64,000 nucleotides of DNA from Lepisosteus oculatus (lineage: Eukaryota; Chordata; Actinopteri; Semionotiformes; Lepisosteidae). Below, piece by piece: positions 23,373-34,843 of this stretch (the first letter of the stretch is position 1; each line of letters starts with the position of its first letter). A program made the position numbers and the translations under genes. Where the stretch lies: the NCBI RefSeq assembly GCF_040954835.1, contig NC_090698.1, forward strand, positions 5,330,501 to 5,394,500, written 5' to 3'. The notes under the pieces were generated by a model. The model was not told the origin of the DNA and made no database searches. It saw only the letters and a program-made list of their open reading frames with translations.

Positions 23373-24273
23373 TTGATGTCTATGTTATTTCTGCTGCTTC
23401 TGCTGCTGCTTCTTCAGGGTTTTTCCAGTGTAGTTGAACTGATTGAAAAAAAAAACGTTTATCCCATTATAGGGAAACAGAGAGAATGAACCGGGATCAC
23501 AAGCAAGCCTGAGGCCAGTCTGGGGAGGCCCGTCTACCCCCGACCACGCGACATCTGATTTCCACTGCCTTGCGAGTGATTTTGTTTCTGGGGTCGATCG
23601 CCTTCCTTCCAGCAGCTCTCAGGGAAACGGCACGGTGACGTGGCTCGTGCCACAACTGGTCAGAGAATGAGACAGGCTGAAGAGTCCCTCAGCCTTTCCC
23701 AGCCTTATTTCTGATGCAGAAGGTTTGGGTGCACGTGTGCCCAGGGAGATCTGCTGCATGAATGGCAGAGATGCACAGTACAGTTGTCCAGTTTTCCCAC
23801 AGTGCTTCCAGCGCACCCCGTGGCGTATCAGTATTATGCTTGAGCGTATGTGTACGACCCTGCACAGCTTGTCCATTTTGTCCTTAGTGTTAGTCCCCCT
23901 GTGCTGCCTTGGTGCGGCTCGTCTTTATAGAGAAGATACCTGTGGAAGTGAAGCCGAGCGTGTCCTGACTCAGAAATGTGCCTGTCCGCTCCGGTCCAGA
24001 GTCCCGGTGAAGGGTTGGCAAGCAGGGGAGAGTGGCGTACCCCCAGGAAACACAGGAATCATCCAGCGCTTGCGTCCTGATGCTACATCTCTTCTCGGAA
24101 TGTTTAAAAAAAAAAAGGGCAAAAAAACGAAAAAAGGGTATCCGATTCCAGCGGACGTGACCCTCAAATATCAACTCCCATCACCCCCTCCCACGGCCTC
24201 GGGTGTCTGTGGAAGAAAGGGGGAGGCCAGCCCCCCCACCCCGGCCCTCACTTCCTTCCCCTTCTCCCCCAGT

Positions 24274-24375
24274 TCATCTCAGTCCCGGCAGGTAGAGTGC
24301 AGCGAGTGTGTCTGTGATGAAGTTGAACAGTTCTCTGCACAGTCCGCGCCAGTTCTGCCAGGGCTGGGCTTCGTT
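24274..24375 (-). CDS. BBC3: BBC3 last coding exon
   Basis: On the minus strand the acceptor is CTGTATTTTCAG|AACGAAG, preceded by a CT microsatellite. It encodes 33 residues, NEAQPWQNWRGLCRELFNF, then ITDTLAALYLPGLR and TGA at 24276-24274. The phase (0) matches the BH3 exon. The tryptophan-containing amphipathic, hydrophobic C-terminus is what fish PUMA proteins carry after the BH3 domain. The exon lies inside a longer unrelated frame and cannot be found as an ORF. Confidence 0.9.
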   Translation of the reverse strand, partial: NEAQPWQNWRGLCRELFNFITDTLAALYLPGLR

Positions 24376-27300
24376 CTGAAAATACAGAGAGAGAGCGAGA
24401 GAGAGAGAGAGCAGGGCGGTTAGAGAGGGTGTCTCTTCCGAAGAGCTCTGTCACAGCCTCCACCTCCCCTGCCTCCCCCCATATCCCAGCATCCTGTCCT
24501 GTCTGGACACCGTTCCAGTGCAGCTCTCCTGGTCCGTAATCCCAGGGCTGGGGGGCGGGACAGGGAGGGCTGCCGCCGATGCAGTCCTTCCTCACTGCCC
24601 TGTGCCTGGGAATGACCGGTGGAGACCTCGGAGGGCAGGAGGGGCGTGGTGCTGCTGCTGTTCTATTCTCATCGAGTCTGCTTTTGAAAAATACGACATC
24701 ACCCATCTGCCACTCTTGTGACACTTCGGGACAGTGCGTCCCGACCACCTGGAAAGTCCCAGGTGCGATTCCTGCTGGGGCTTGGCAAAAGCATATTTAT
24801 TGTTCTGCTTGCTTCCTGTTTGTCCATACTGTCACTGTTTATTATGAACTGTTTTGTAATGTACTGTTTAGATTGTGTGGTGTGCTGTCTGTTGCTCTGT
24901 GCATGTCCGGGGAGATCAGTGTGATTCATGTGTACATGTACATACGGCAGATAAACCGCTGTATCTGTCTGAGTCTGTCTACTTGCAGAAGTAAAATGTC
25001 AGTGAGGCAACACCAGGCGTGAAACGGAAGGCATCTGGTTCGTCTCTTGTTTCATCGTGCAGGAATGCGACTTGCAGACCCTCACGCAGAATGTCGGTAT
25101 TCGAAGCACGTTTGTGGAAGGGTGCGGGACTGGCTGGCATGTGGACTATTTTGGAAGCTGGCGGGCAGGGGGTTTTGCTCAATCCAATGTACACCCTTCA
25201 CCCAGCCTTGGTCAAGTATCGAAACTGTCGACGAGCAGGACTGATGTTATTAAACGAGAAGTGTGAGGAGAGAGAGCTGGGCGATCTGTTTGCCATCTAG
25301 GGAGTGGCATCGGGCGGAGCGGTGGCTCTGTGCCTCAGGATCTGTGCCTGTGGCTGGAAGGTTGCAGGTTCAAATCCTGCAGCCGGCAGAGGAATCCTAC
25401 TCCGTTGGGCCCCTGAGCGAGGCCCTTAACCCCAGCTGCTCCAGGGGCGCCGTATAAATAGCTGACCCTGTGCTCTGACCCCCAGCTTCTCTCCCTGTCT
25501 GTTTGTCTCATGGAGAACAAGCTGGGGTCTGCGAAAAGACACATTCCTAATGCAAGAAATTGTATAGGGCCAATAAACTGGTCAATCTAAACTTCATTTA
25601 ATGATGCCTAGCACAAACTTTGGAGTGTTAGACCACAAGCACTGTAGATTTACCGTTTTTTTTTACACCCATAGGTGACACCCTTTGGTTATTTAAATTG
25701 ATTACCTACTGTGTGCCGCTGTTTAAACGTGACACAAGTACATCCTCTTCCCCAGGCAAAACACAAACAGAAAAAAAAACTCTCTGACTTCTGTCTTGGA
25801 AGCACCTGTCCGTTCCTTTTATTGCACATCATTGTGCATATCATCGTACTTTTCCACCGCTTCGACACTGATAACCACCAGACACTACATGGAAACTGAG
25901 AGAGCCAGACAGGCAGGTGTCTGTGTGTGTGTGTGCGCGTGCGTGCCTTAGCGCTGTGAGGAGCGATCTGTGCGCCAGGAGTCAGGAGACGCGTCGCGCC
26001 ACACGACAGCAGCTGCTCTGACTCACCGGCTTAAAATAGCAGCTCGCTTTTAAACACCAGGGCAGGAGACCGAGAGCGCGGCGGACGCAGACGAGCAGCC
26101 CGACAGACACAGGGAAGAGAGAGGCGCGGGAGGGGCTGGGGGAGAGGGCGGAGGAGGTCCCAGACAGACAGAGAGACAGCAGGCGGAGACAGACAAGCGA
26201 TAGAGAGGGGGGGGGCGGGAGAATGCGATCTCGTGCCCGTCTTTCCAGTCCTGCGGGTTGGTTTCAGTTGTTGAGCTGAAGGAGGAAGTTAATCAGCCCT
26301 TTTTTTTCTCCCTTTTTGTAAATAACGCCTTACGACGTCTCTGTGCCTTCTGGCTCCTCGTCACCAGCCACACAGCTGTAGAAGCAAAGTGCTGTGCTCG
26401 TGCCAGGAAGTGCGAAGCAGCAACAACACTGTGTGTTGGTTAAACTTCTTGCCTTTAATCCACTGAGGAGCACTTGTTGAAATTTTGAAAACCCACACAG
26501 GCGAGAGCATTTACACCCCTCTTTAGAAACCCCTGTGCAGTGGTTTTTACTATTGTATGAACCTTCTAAACATTACGGTTTTGCATAAGGGCAAAACAGA
26601 CAGCCCTGCCTTACTAACTTGAATTAGTTTTGACACAGGCAGGGTGGCGCAGAACACCCTGCACAAAACGGAGCACACAGAGACACCAACGGCATCTGGA
26701 GTAGTTTGGCTTTGAGTAGCTTATACCTTGGACAAAGAGGGAGCAAGGGAAGTACTGCTTATTTTTTAGGATGCTCATTTTAAAATATATATATATTACT
26801 TTAAAATATATAAATAAATAAATACAGTGGAGTTCTCCATGGGTCTGGCCGTGTGCCATGTCGGGCTGTCTCTCTGTCTCCCTCGCCTTCAGGCTCGGCG
26901 GAAAGATAAACAGCAAATCAGTCGCTGCTGGTCGAGTGTCGCAACTGAGGCAGCGTATCCAGCCCCGCCCCGGGCGGCAGACAGGCATCGCGTGAGAAGC
27001 CCCTGTGCCAGCTGAGTGAGTAAACACTGGCTTATCCCGGCCGCCCCCCCCCAGCTCCGCGCCGGGCTGACATCACTCTCGCTCGCTCGCGTGCTGGCGC
27101 GCGGAGGCCTCCCTCCCCGAGACTCTGCCGGAGAGGCACGAGAACCCGAGCGGGGACAGCGAGAAAAGGAGAGGAGGGCGCCCCGGCCCATCTCGCTCGC
27201 TTGCTTTTGCAGCAGATGACTGATCTGGGGCCCTCGGGCAGCAGCAGCCTGAAAGGGCGCGGGGTACCCGGCTCTAGGACCGCGGCTGGGGGGAGCGAGT

Positions 27301-30300
27301 TCCACACCCCCACCACCCTTTGTGTACAGGAGTGCTGTAAAGCTTGCCGGGGTCTGGGCGCCGCGGCAAGGCGGTTGCAGAAAAACCCATGGTAATGTAA
27401 GAGCAGATCTCGGGTCAGAATCCCCTCCCCCTCCTGGGCTAGCCCGGTCTGGCACCCACCCTCCTCCGCAGGTAGATGGCGTTCATTTCGTCCCCGATGA
27501 TCCTCAGCTGCTCCGCCACCCTCCCCGACAGCTCGTCCTCCGACGCGCCGCGGTCCGCGGGGCCCTGGCTCCTCCCCAGCAGCAGGTCGGGCAGAGGCCT
27601 GTCCTCGCCGACCGTCTGCGGCCCCCGTGCGGCCCCCTCTTCTCCTGCAAACACACGCACAGGAAGTGCAATGAGGGACGGGCGTTAGGACAGACACCGG
27701 CTTTCACCAAGCCTTCGGGCTGAAATGAGGAAAGGTCGTGTGGTGTGGATGTAACGCAGGGAGGCGCAGAGACTGCTCCTTATGCCCCAGAGACTGCTCC
27801 TTATGCCCCAGGCACACTTCCTTCACTGGCTGGGCGTCAGCAGGCCTGTCTGTTTTGCTGCTGGGAAGCTCATTTAAATATGGCAGGGCCCTGCGAGTCT
27901 CAAGTGGGGCCTGAGCCCTCCCTCGTGTCATTCCTGTGGATGAACTTAAGAAGCTCTGCTCTAAGGCACAGATAGACACTCCAGCCCCCTCCTTCCCCGG
28001 ATCGCCTGCTTAACTTGTGACTTCTTAAGGCTCTTAGGAGTCTAGTACTGTCTGGACTGACGGCCTCTTTCAGCACTTTGTCCTCTGGTGTTTGCGTCGC
28101 CGGCCTGTCCGTTGTCCTGTGTTCGTCCTGTTTGCGCGTTCAGAATGACCCAACCGGTCCAAGCTGTGTTTTCAATTCATCACTAGCAAGTCCAGATGTT
28201 TCCCACATCTGCCCCCCACCCTGAGGCTCCTGCAGGTGTGAGGCTGTCCAGGACAGGGAGAGGAGAACCTCCCCCCCAGCCCCCAGAAACCAACAGGAAA
28301 CAGCTCTGAGTCAGTCTCAGCCCCAGCTGCTTCAACAGTCAAGTGCGAACCTGCTCCTTCTGCTCAAGGGCCGATTTCTCTGTTGCTCTGCTGTCATAAT
28401 CAACCTTCTCCTTTTTTAAAAAAAAAAAGTTACTTTATGTAATCTCTTAATCTGCTTAAAGAGTCTAGATCACTTCTGTTTGTGCAGGCATGCGCTGCGT
28501 GTGGGAGCAAGGCTTTATTTTCTCATTTTCAACCTTGTTGTTGCATCAGTGTTCAGAACCTCTTTGACACGGCTAATCTAGGTCACAGGTATTGCAGCAC
28601 CTTGGCTGTAATAATGCAACTGAAAAAATAACCACAATTACACTTCCTTGCCATAAGGATATTCTGAATAGCATTGACGTAGAAAAGAGAGAGGGGGAAA
28701 CAAGCACACACACTGAGCATGCAGAAGTAGTCTTGTCTGGTAGTTTGGCTTTATTTTGCATGACGTAGGGCCAGAAGCAGACGCTCACGTGAAAGGCTGG
28801 CTTTAGCTTCACTGCAGGGGCACGGGAGAAACGGGATGTTTTGTTTCTCATTATGGTGTGGCATGGGCTCTGTACGTCCGCTCGCACGCTGGTGCTCAGA
28901 CGGAGGAGAGCTGCCCCGAACGGGGAAGCAGGAGAAGGCTGGCTTGTTGCCAGGGCAACCGCGGCCCAGAGCCTATAGAAATGGGCTTCGTTCATTGGCC
29001 GGCAGCCCCGCCGAGCAGGCTGGGATAGGTCGGGCTATGAGGTGAGCAAGGCGGGCCTTGTCGGTAGGAAGGGAGAAGCAGCATCACAGAGACAGAGGGA
29101 GGAAAAACAGGAGAAGGCGAGAGAGTGAGAGGGGAAAAAAAAACGGAGAGAGAGGTGAAGACTTTAGGAAAGAGAGAGGAGTCCTGAGCAGAAAAAGGCT
29201 TGCAGACAGAGGCAGTAATATGGAGAAAATAAAGAATGAAGGGAGGAGAGGAGAGCGCGCTCCTGGCTCTGTTGACCCTCGCTGTGGTGCCTTCTGCGCG
29301 GCTCCCTGCGCCAGCCTTCGCCAGTTTGTGTTGGCGCACTTGACCCCGTGCAGGTGAAATCACATGGGCCCGCGCGCCTCGGCGTTAACGCCATTGTTTA
29401 GAGGTTTTGCCAAGCGACTCCCTGCTGGGGCGGAGCGCTGGCTCTGTGGCTAAGGATCTGCGCCTGTGACTGGAAGGTTGCCGGTTCAAATCCTGCAGGC
29501 AGCAGAGGAATCCTACTCCGTTGGACCCCTGAGCAAGGCCCTTAACCCCAGCTGCTCCAGGGGCGCTGTACAATGGCAGACCCTGCGCTCTGACCCCAGA
29601 CTTCTCTCCCTGTCTGTGTCTCCTTGGAGAAAAAGCTAGGGTATGCAAAAAGATGAATTCCTAATGCAAGAAATTGTATAGGGCTAATAAAGAAACATTA
29701 CATTATTGTGTGCTGCGGCCTGCGGGGGGCGCCGCGAGACGGGTATCACACACCCTGCTGCCCCAGATCCGTGCCTCTGTTGCTTCGCGGGGAGCTCTCA
29801 GTCTTACTTCCACTTTTTCTCTCTCGCTGTGTAACAACGGGCCCAGGTTTCGGTTTCGGGGCTCTTCTTGTGCGACAGCGCGGACGTGTCGGGCCCGGGC
29901 TGGCCCGTACGCTACCGAGGGGGACAGTGCTCCCCCGCTCAGCGGCGCGGCCCTAGGGGCAGCTCAGCCTAAGTGCGCTCGCTGAATTTCGACATCATCA
30001 GGACGACGGGATCTTGCGCCCACTGGGGAGACATTACCCCTGCTTCTTCGTGCTCGAAAAGGACGGGGGAAATCTCTCCCCCCCACTTAAATGAGCGAAA
30101 GAGCTGGCGGCCCATCATCAGCACGGCTTCACAGCTACACCTCCAGTCCTTCCGAAGACGAATTCAAGGCCAATGCAAACCAGCCATCGGAATCAAGCAG
30201 TGGAGCAAACTGCATCATCCCTTCAATATTTTGTGTACTTGTACCTCAGTGCGTCTGAGTTTCTTTAAAAGCTTCCAGAAGTCATTTCGGGTGCGTAAAA

Positions 30301-31491
30301 CGAATCGCCGAAATACACAATACGACGCACAGTGACGTGGAAAAAAACCCAAGCGTTTTTGAGTGAGGGTCGCGCCCTCTTGTCAAGAGGGGTCGGACGA
30401 CCTCCCCGCGACCTCTCGCGCGCCGCTGGGACTGCCCCCGGCCCGTCTGAGCTGCGACGCCCACCTGGGCTCCCTCTGTATGGACGTGAGCGCCCCCTGG
30501 CGTCAGCAGAGCGAGTCTGTGCCGGAGGACACTGGCCAGGGAGAGGCCATCAGACTCCCAGGGCACTGCATGCCGACTGGCTTCTGGTTCTGCCCACCAC
30601 TGGTGCCCGGTGTCGGGGGCCCATCGTGCTGTTTTAGGCAGCTTCCCTTTCAGGCCATAAAGGCCCTTGGGGGAATGGGGGGCAAGGGCCACCATGTCCT
30701 CGACCATCCGACACTGGAGGTGGAGGAGATGTGGTCAGCATCACATCACAGCTGGCCTATCACCCCCGGTACTCCCTTGGAAAGCAAGCCGAGTAGACCT
30801 GGGAGCCGTCTGGAAGCAATGTGCTGTTTTAGGGCGATATGACTTCCTTACACTTATCAACGCTCTTCCGGACACTCCACTCAAAGCGCTTTACTGGTAA
30901 TGGTGAATCCCACTATCACCACCAATGTGCAGCACCACACGGCAGCCTTAGTGCACCAGTACTCTCCCCACACACCAGCTCTCAGTGGGAGGAGAGCAGA
31001 GTGATGAAGCCAGTTCAGAGAGGGGGATTGTTAGGAGGCCATGATGGGTAAAGTCCAGGGGGAAATTTGGCCAGGACACCGGGGTAAACCTGATGTTAGT
31101 CAACATACAAGGCAGATGTGTCTGCAGATGCGTCTGCTTCTCCAGCGCGTTTCTCAGCTCTGCTTTCCCCCGAACTGCCCCCCACCTCCCCGCTGTCCTC
31201 CCGCACCCCGGCTCGCTTACCTGTGCTGGCCCTGCTGGTGCCCCCAGGGGCTCCCCCTGGCCGGGCGGGGGGCGCGGCGCAGGTGGGCACGCCGCCCAGG
31301 GCGCCCGGGGCCTGAGTCTGGGTGGCGACGTCCCGCAGGGGCCCCACGAACGGGCGGGGGGGGAGTTGCGAGATGCGGGGGTAGTAGGAGCCCCGGCGCC
31401 AGGAGTCCCCACGGATGGCCTCGAACCTGCAGCTGTGCCGCCCGCTGTGCCCCCGGCTGCCCTCGATGCCGTCGTTCTGTGCGCGGGCCAT
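24274..31491 (-). CDS. BBC3: BCL2-binding component 3 / PUMA, BH3-only protein, 185 aa (spliced)
   Basis: Minus-strand coding region, join of complement 31491-31221, 27644-27460 and 24375-24274: 271+185+102 nt, 185 codons plus TGA. Splice phases match (1, then 0). The N-terminus MARAQNDG resembles mammalian PUMA (MARAR...). Residues 61-75 (APGALGGVPTCAAP) recall the human APGAL...PTQAAP stretch. The BH3 core is EQLRIIGDEMNAIY (Leu, Gly-Asp, Asn in place). The C-terminal exon supplies a Trp-rich, hydrophobic tail (WQNWRGLCRELFNF...) equivalent to the mitochondrial-targeting end. The length is close to human PUMA alpha. PUMA binds anti-apoptotic BCL2 proteins at the outer mitochondrial membrane and is a p53 target. 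Its position between SAE1 and CCDC9, on the opposite strand, is the mammalian arrangement. The evidence is independent at the level of three exons, splice phase, motif and synteny. Confidence 0.93.
25310..25585 (+). mobile_element. tRNA-derived SINE
   Basis: Same family as the copy at 4.7 kb: GGGCGGAGCGGTGGCTCTG head, B box GGTTCAAATCC, CCCCTGAGCGAGGCCCTTAAC body, AATGCAAGAAATTGTATAGG and AATAAA tail. It lies in a BBC3 intron, antisense to the gene. Confidence 0.85.
27190..27345 (+). repeat. Old dispersed repeat, degraded fragment
   Basis: Only GAGTTCCACACCCCCACCAC and CCTTTGTGTACAGGAGTGC clearly match the family. It lies about 100 bp from the BBC3 BH3 exon donor. Confidence 0.4.
27460..27644 (-). 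CDS. BBC3: BBC3 BH3 exon
   Basis: Acceptor GTGCGTGTGTTTGCAG|GA on the minus strand, donor AGG|GTGGGT. It completes the split Gly codon (GEEGAARG), then encodes RPLPDLLLGRSQ and DELSGRVAEQLRIIGDEMNA, ending IYLRRR in phase 0. The BH3 signature L-x-x-x-G-D-x-hydrophobic-N is intact. An unspliced reading hits a stop seven codons later. Confidence 0.95.
29427..29700 (+). mobile_element. tRNA-derived SINE
   Basis: Head GGGGCGGAGCGCTGGCTCTG, B box GGTTCAAATCC, body CCCTGAGCAAGGCCCTTAAC, tail GCAAGAAATTGTATAGGG then AATAAAG. Antisense in the BBC3 intron. Confidence 0.85.
30832..31088 (+). repeat. 0.55-kb dispersed repeat, 3'-truncated
   Basis: It begins CTTCCTTACACTTATCAACG and GACACTCCACTCAAAGCGC, contains CACACCAGCTCTCAGTGGG, and stops after GCCAGGACACCGGGG. 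Confidence 0.8.
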
Positions 31492-31503
31492 GACGGGGCT
31501 CGT
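31221..31503 (-). CDS. BBC3: BBC3 exon with start codon
   Basis: The acceptor GGGCCGCCGCAG ends at 31504 and the donor ACAG|GTAAGC starts at 31220. The ATG lies at 31491-31489, 12 nt into the exon, in context CCCGTCATGG. It encodes 90 residues: basic N-terminus, SYYPRISQLPPRPFVG, then a Pro/Ala/Gly-rich stretch ending TSRAST. It ends one base into a Gly codon. The open frame continues upstream of the acceptor, but the pyrimidine-rich tract before CAG and the PUMA-like MARA start argue for splicing here, so a 5' non-coding exon exists. Confidence 0.9.
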
Positions 31504-31707
31504 CTGCGGCGGCCCGGGAAAAGACAACACAGGAGACAGATCCGTCACTCCACGCGGAGCAGGGCAGCAGATCCCGGACCGCAGGGCAGCCGATCGCCCG
31601 GCGGCCTCAGTCAAGCAGAGCCGGGTGGTAATAAGGCTCCCGATGCAAGGCATTTTGACGCATTCCGGGTTTTACCAGCAGCAATTAGCTACGTCTGCTT
31701 TATAATA

Positions 31708-31984
31708 ATAATGTTTCTTTATTAGCCCTATACAATTTCTTGCATTAGGAATGCGTCTTTTCGCATACCCCAGCTTGCTCTCCATGAGACACACAGACAG
31801 GGAGAGAAGCTGGGGGTCAGAGTGCAGGGTCAGCCATTTATACGGCGCCCCTGGAGCAGTTGGGGTTAAGGGCCTCGCTCAGGGGCCCAACGGAGTAGGA
31901 TTCCTCTGCCGGCCGCGGGATTTGAACCGGCAACCTTCCGGTCACAGGCGCAGGTCCTCAGCCACAGATCCGCCGCTCCGCCCC
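31708..31984 (-). mobile_element. tRNA-derived SINE
   Basis: Reverse-oriented copy: TTTATTAGCCCTATACAATT tail at the left, GGGTTAAGGGCCTCGCTCAG body, GGATTTGAACCGGC B-box complement, GGATCCGCCGCTCCGCCCC head at the right. It lies 205 bp upstream of the BBC3 start-codon exon and is in sense orientation. Confidence 0.85.
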
Positions 31985-32171
31985 AAGAGGTCGGTCTAAC
32001 ACGTCTGCCCACTCAAATGTAAATACAGTTGCCGAGCATATGGAGAACCTGGTGTCCTTAAAACTCCGGCAGCAGCTAGCAGCGTGCCTGTGCCCGGCTA
32101 CCACGCAGGGGGAGACTCGGTTCTGTTCCTGCACAGCTGGGCTCGCCGGCGGGCCGAGTGCTGGTCCGCTA

Positions 32172-32181
32172 GGACATGTCC
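32172..32181. promoter_or_regulatory. Perfect p53 half-site GGACATGTCC
   Basis: A palindromic decamer fully matching RRRCWWGYYY, within BBC3 intron 1. The adjacent decamers do not match, so by itself it is only a half-site and may be chance. Confidence 0.3.
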
Positions 32182-34843
32182 CCCGATGAGGTTCTGGGAT
32201 CGGCCTGTGGCTCCCAAATAACTTGCATGCAAGGGAGAGGCAAGTCCACCCACACACCCGTGAGAAACATCTCCTCTTTTATGAGCTCCCCCCCAAAAAA
32301 TGACAGATCAAGTCTGAGTGTGTTCTTTTTCGTTTACGTCTTTTTGTTTTTGGTTGACTGATTTCCGAGCGATTCCATCCTTTTCCGATTTCCTTCTTAA
32401 CAGATGCGTGTTGCCCCCACAACCCCCCTCCCCAGCCTACTCCTGCACGTTACTGGAACGAAACAAAACGTGGGTGTCGCCCCCCGGTGGAGGCCGAGTG
32501 AACTGCAGCGCTCGCAGGGAGAAACAGCTCCGTGAACATGTCTGATCCAAACCGTACCAGGGTCTAGAAATCTGCCTTTCATGTTCGCTTCCCCTCGATA
32601 CAAAACACGCGGAGCCGAGTTCTGTAACCAGACAGGAAACTGTGCTGATCTAATTTTGGTTGGAGAAACCAACAGATTTTCCGTTAGTGCCCTTTTTTTT
32701 TTTTGCATTCAATGAACAACTGCGCTTTCAGTTTGTCGCCTTTGTCACTGAAACTTGGTCATGTTTATGTGTATTATAATTGGAACTGAAACTTCCCCAG
32801 TAAAAATCCACAGTAAGGTGCCATTCAGCAACCACCACAGCAAAACACATGTAATGTCCTGCACGGTTGGTTTATCGCTATTCGTTTGCCTAGAAGCAAT
32901 TTATAAAGTAAAACATGTAACTATCCCAATTGTTTTTTACATTGCTTTTCTCCCACAAATCTGAAGTTTATATTGCTCGACTTGCAATCATCTCTTCGGG
33001 TTCTTAATATTTACACGGGGGGTTGTGTTCAGGAACACGCGCCCATCTCGTACGTCTCTGGTGTATGTATACAACTCTTTTATTTGCTTGGCCATCCTGA
33101 TACATTCGCAGAAATCCGTAAACACTCGCGGGCACGGGCAGTCCGCCAAACGCCGTGTGTTTTTCCCGAGCCGGGAGCCTGTGTCACACGTAGCCGCCAG
33201 AGGGCAGTGCAGAGCGCCCTCGTGTGCGTGTGCTTGTTTGTAAACAAATCCGGGCTGCGGCGCGCGCTCAAACACACGGCCACCAAAATACACACACACA
33301 CACATGCAAGACCGCGCAACACGCGACGACACGCCTCGAGAGAAGCGTGCCCCTCTTTCACAATTCCTCCACGATAAAAACAGACGCGCTCCAGCGAGAT
33401 CTTTTGCCCTTTTTTTTTTAATACGAAAGCAAGAACGCTCAAATTTCCGTTTTGCAACACCGAAAACATTATCGGTCGCTGCATCGAGTGGAAAAAGTGT
33501 TTACGTGGGAGAAACGCTCCATTAAAAAAATAAAATGGAAATACTGAAGCAAGACGTGTAAATATACTATATGTGCATGTATCTGAAGTTACATCAGCCG
33601 TCTGCGACGTGTGCTACATGAAAGCCAAAGACCAAGAAACGCCAATTTGTCCAACGTTTTCAGTGCGTTTACACGCGAGTTTTTCTACACGGGATTTAGG
33701 TGCTCCGAGGCATACGAGTCCCGCCGGGGTGTGCAGACGATGAGCAGAACGACAGAGGAGCAGTCTTTGATCTCTGACCCACTTACTGGTCTATATCGTC
33801 CACGCATTTCCAAAGCTCCGATCAATAACACGACCGATCGAGCGCCGGTCAGGCGCCCAAATAAAAACCTGATTTCAACGCCTCGTAGGGGTGACTTGCA
33901 GCGTGCACACCCGGCGACAGTGCAAGAGCCTTTAACAGACAGTAACGTGCTTTTCTGCACCGCCAGTTCACACGCGATTCAGAATCTCCCTGATTCCCTT
34001 CTGTGTCACAGCGTCTCTCACACGACTGCGATCTCGCTTCTCAAAAAGCAGTGAAACAGACGCGAAAGCCACCCCACGTCCGGTCTTCCGCATCACCGTG
34101 TGCCGAGTGGGGACCCCGCGGGACAGCTGAGTCTCCCTGCAGCCCGCGAGCGGAGCAGGGCAGAGCCGCGACACGCCTGTCACTGAAAACACGCGAACGC
34201 AGAGACAGATCGCGTCGCGGACAGTGTAGCTTTCTGAACCACAGCACAGCGTCCCCGAAGTGTAGACGCTGGACCTGGCGCGTCCCTGTCGGACATGCGG
34301 GCAGAGTCCTCGGTTGCCCTCGAACATCCACCCGGGTACTGACACTGCAGTGGTGCCCTCGCTGCCTTTTCGAGACAAGCCGTGCGCGGGGGCACACGTT
34401 TGCAGGACCAACGCGATTAAACAACAGCACCGCACTCAGCCACCAACATCAAACCGCATCCCGGGCAGCGGGGAGGAAGGTCGCGTTCCTTCGCTTTCTG
34501 ACACCCCGATTCCACCTTAAAACCGCGCGACTGCAGGGGTCGCAGGTCGAGAATTACAACACACTGAGTGTCAGAATTTCTGAGGGCTGCTACGCTCGGA
34601 GTTCAAAGTATTACATGTCACCCCTTCACGACCCACCCACCTCCCCAGAAAAACTCACATCAGAGTGCCCTGGGCTGTCCGCGACCACAACAGTGCCGGA
34701 CACGAACCCGCCGCACAGTCCCGCAATGCACATAAGGAGGTCACCCTTTACTCTGCAGCGAAGCAAAACAAAACCCCAGCCCAACTTCTGGCTAGCGGTC
34801 AGGCGCCTGGCATATGCAGAAACCGAGAAGAACTCTCACTCAC

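Larger units (their letters stand above)
21950..24273 (-). other. BBC3: Probable BBC3 3' untranslated region
   Basis: This runs from the BBC3 stop to two overlapping AATAAA signals at 21970-21980 (minus strand). No closer convincing minus-strand signal is seen. The last 300 nt read like a typical 3' UTR end (TTTTGTACATCTTTTACC before the signals). The region contains a foldback repeat at 23210-23372 and a GC-rich part at 22500-22900. An earlier end or an intron cannot be excluded. Confidence 0.5.
24376..27459 (-). other. BBC3 intron between BH3 exon and last exon
   Basis: It holds a GA microsatellite at the acceptor (24386-24415), a tRNA-derived SINE (25310-25585), a GC/GA-rich stretch at 26040-26220, an AT microsatellite near 26790-26822 and a degraded old repeat at about 27190-27345. 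No further exon is seen. Confidence 0.75.
27645..31220 (-). other. BBC3 intron between start exon and BH3 exon
   Basis: It holds a SINE (29427-29700), part of the 0.55-kb repeat (30832-31088), a purine-rich tract at 29090-29250 and a duplicated 18-mer (GAGACTGCTCCTTATGCC, at 27767 and 27788). GC-rich frames at 29700-30700 show no homology that I recognise. Confidence 0.75.
31504..34843 (-). other. Probable BBC3 intron 1
   Basis: It holds a minus-strand SINE (31708-31984), a perfect p53 half-site (32172-32181), a CA run (33290-33303) and the CpG-rich approach to the promoter. No coding exon is recognised. Confidence 0.6.

Noticed and set aside
23725..24423. 232-aa plus-strand ORF
   Set aside because: It runs antisense through BBC3 3' sequence and its last exon, with a lysine run from poly-A and a GA microsatellite; no family resemblance.
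24248..24748. Long minus-strand ORF (166 aa) over the BBC3 tail exon
   Set aside because: The reading frame differs from the BBC3 exon it covers and resembles nothing. The real signal is the 102-nt exon in another frame.
26889..27697. Two long minus-strand ORFs near the BH3 exon
   Set aside because: They are unspliced readings through intron and a repeat. Only 27460-27644, in a different frame, is coding.
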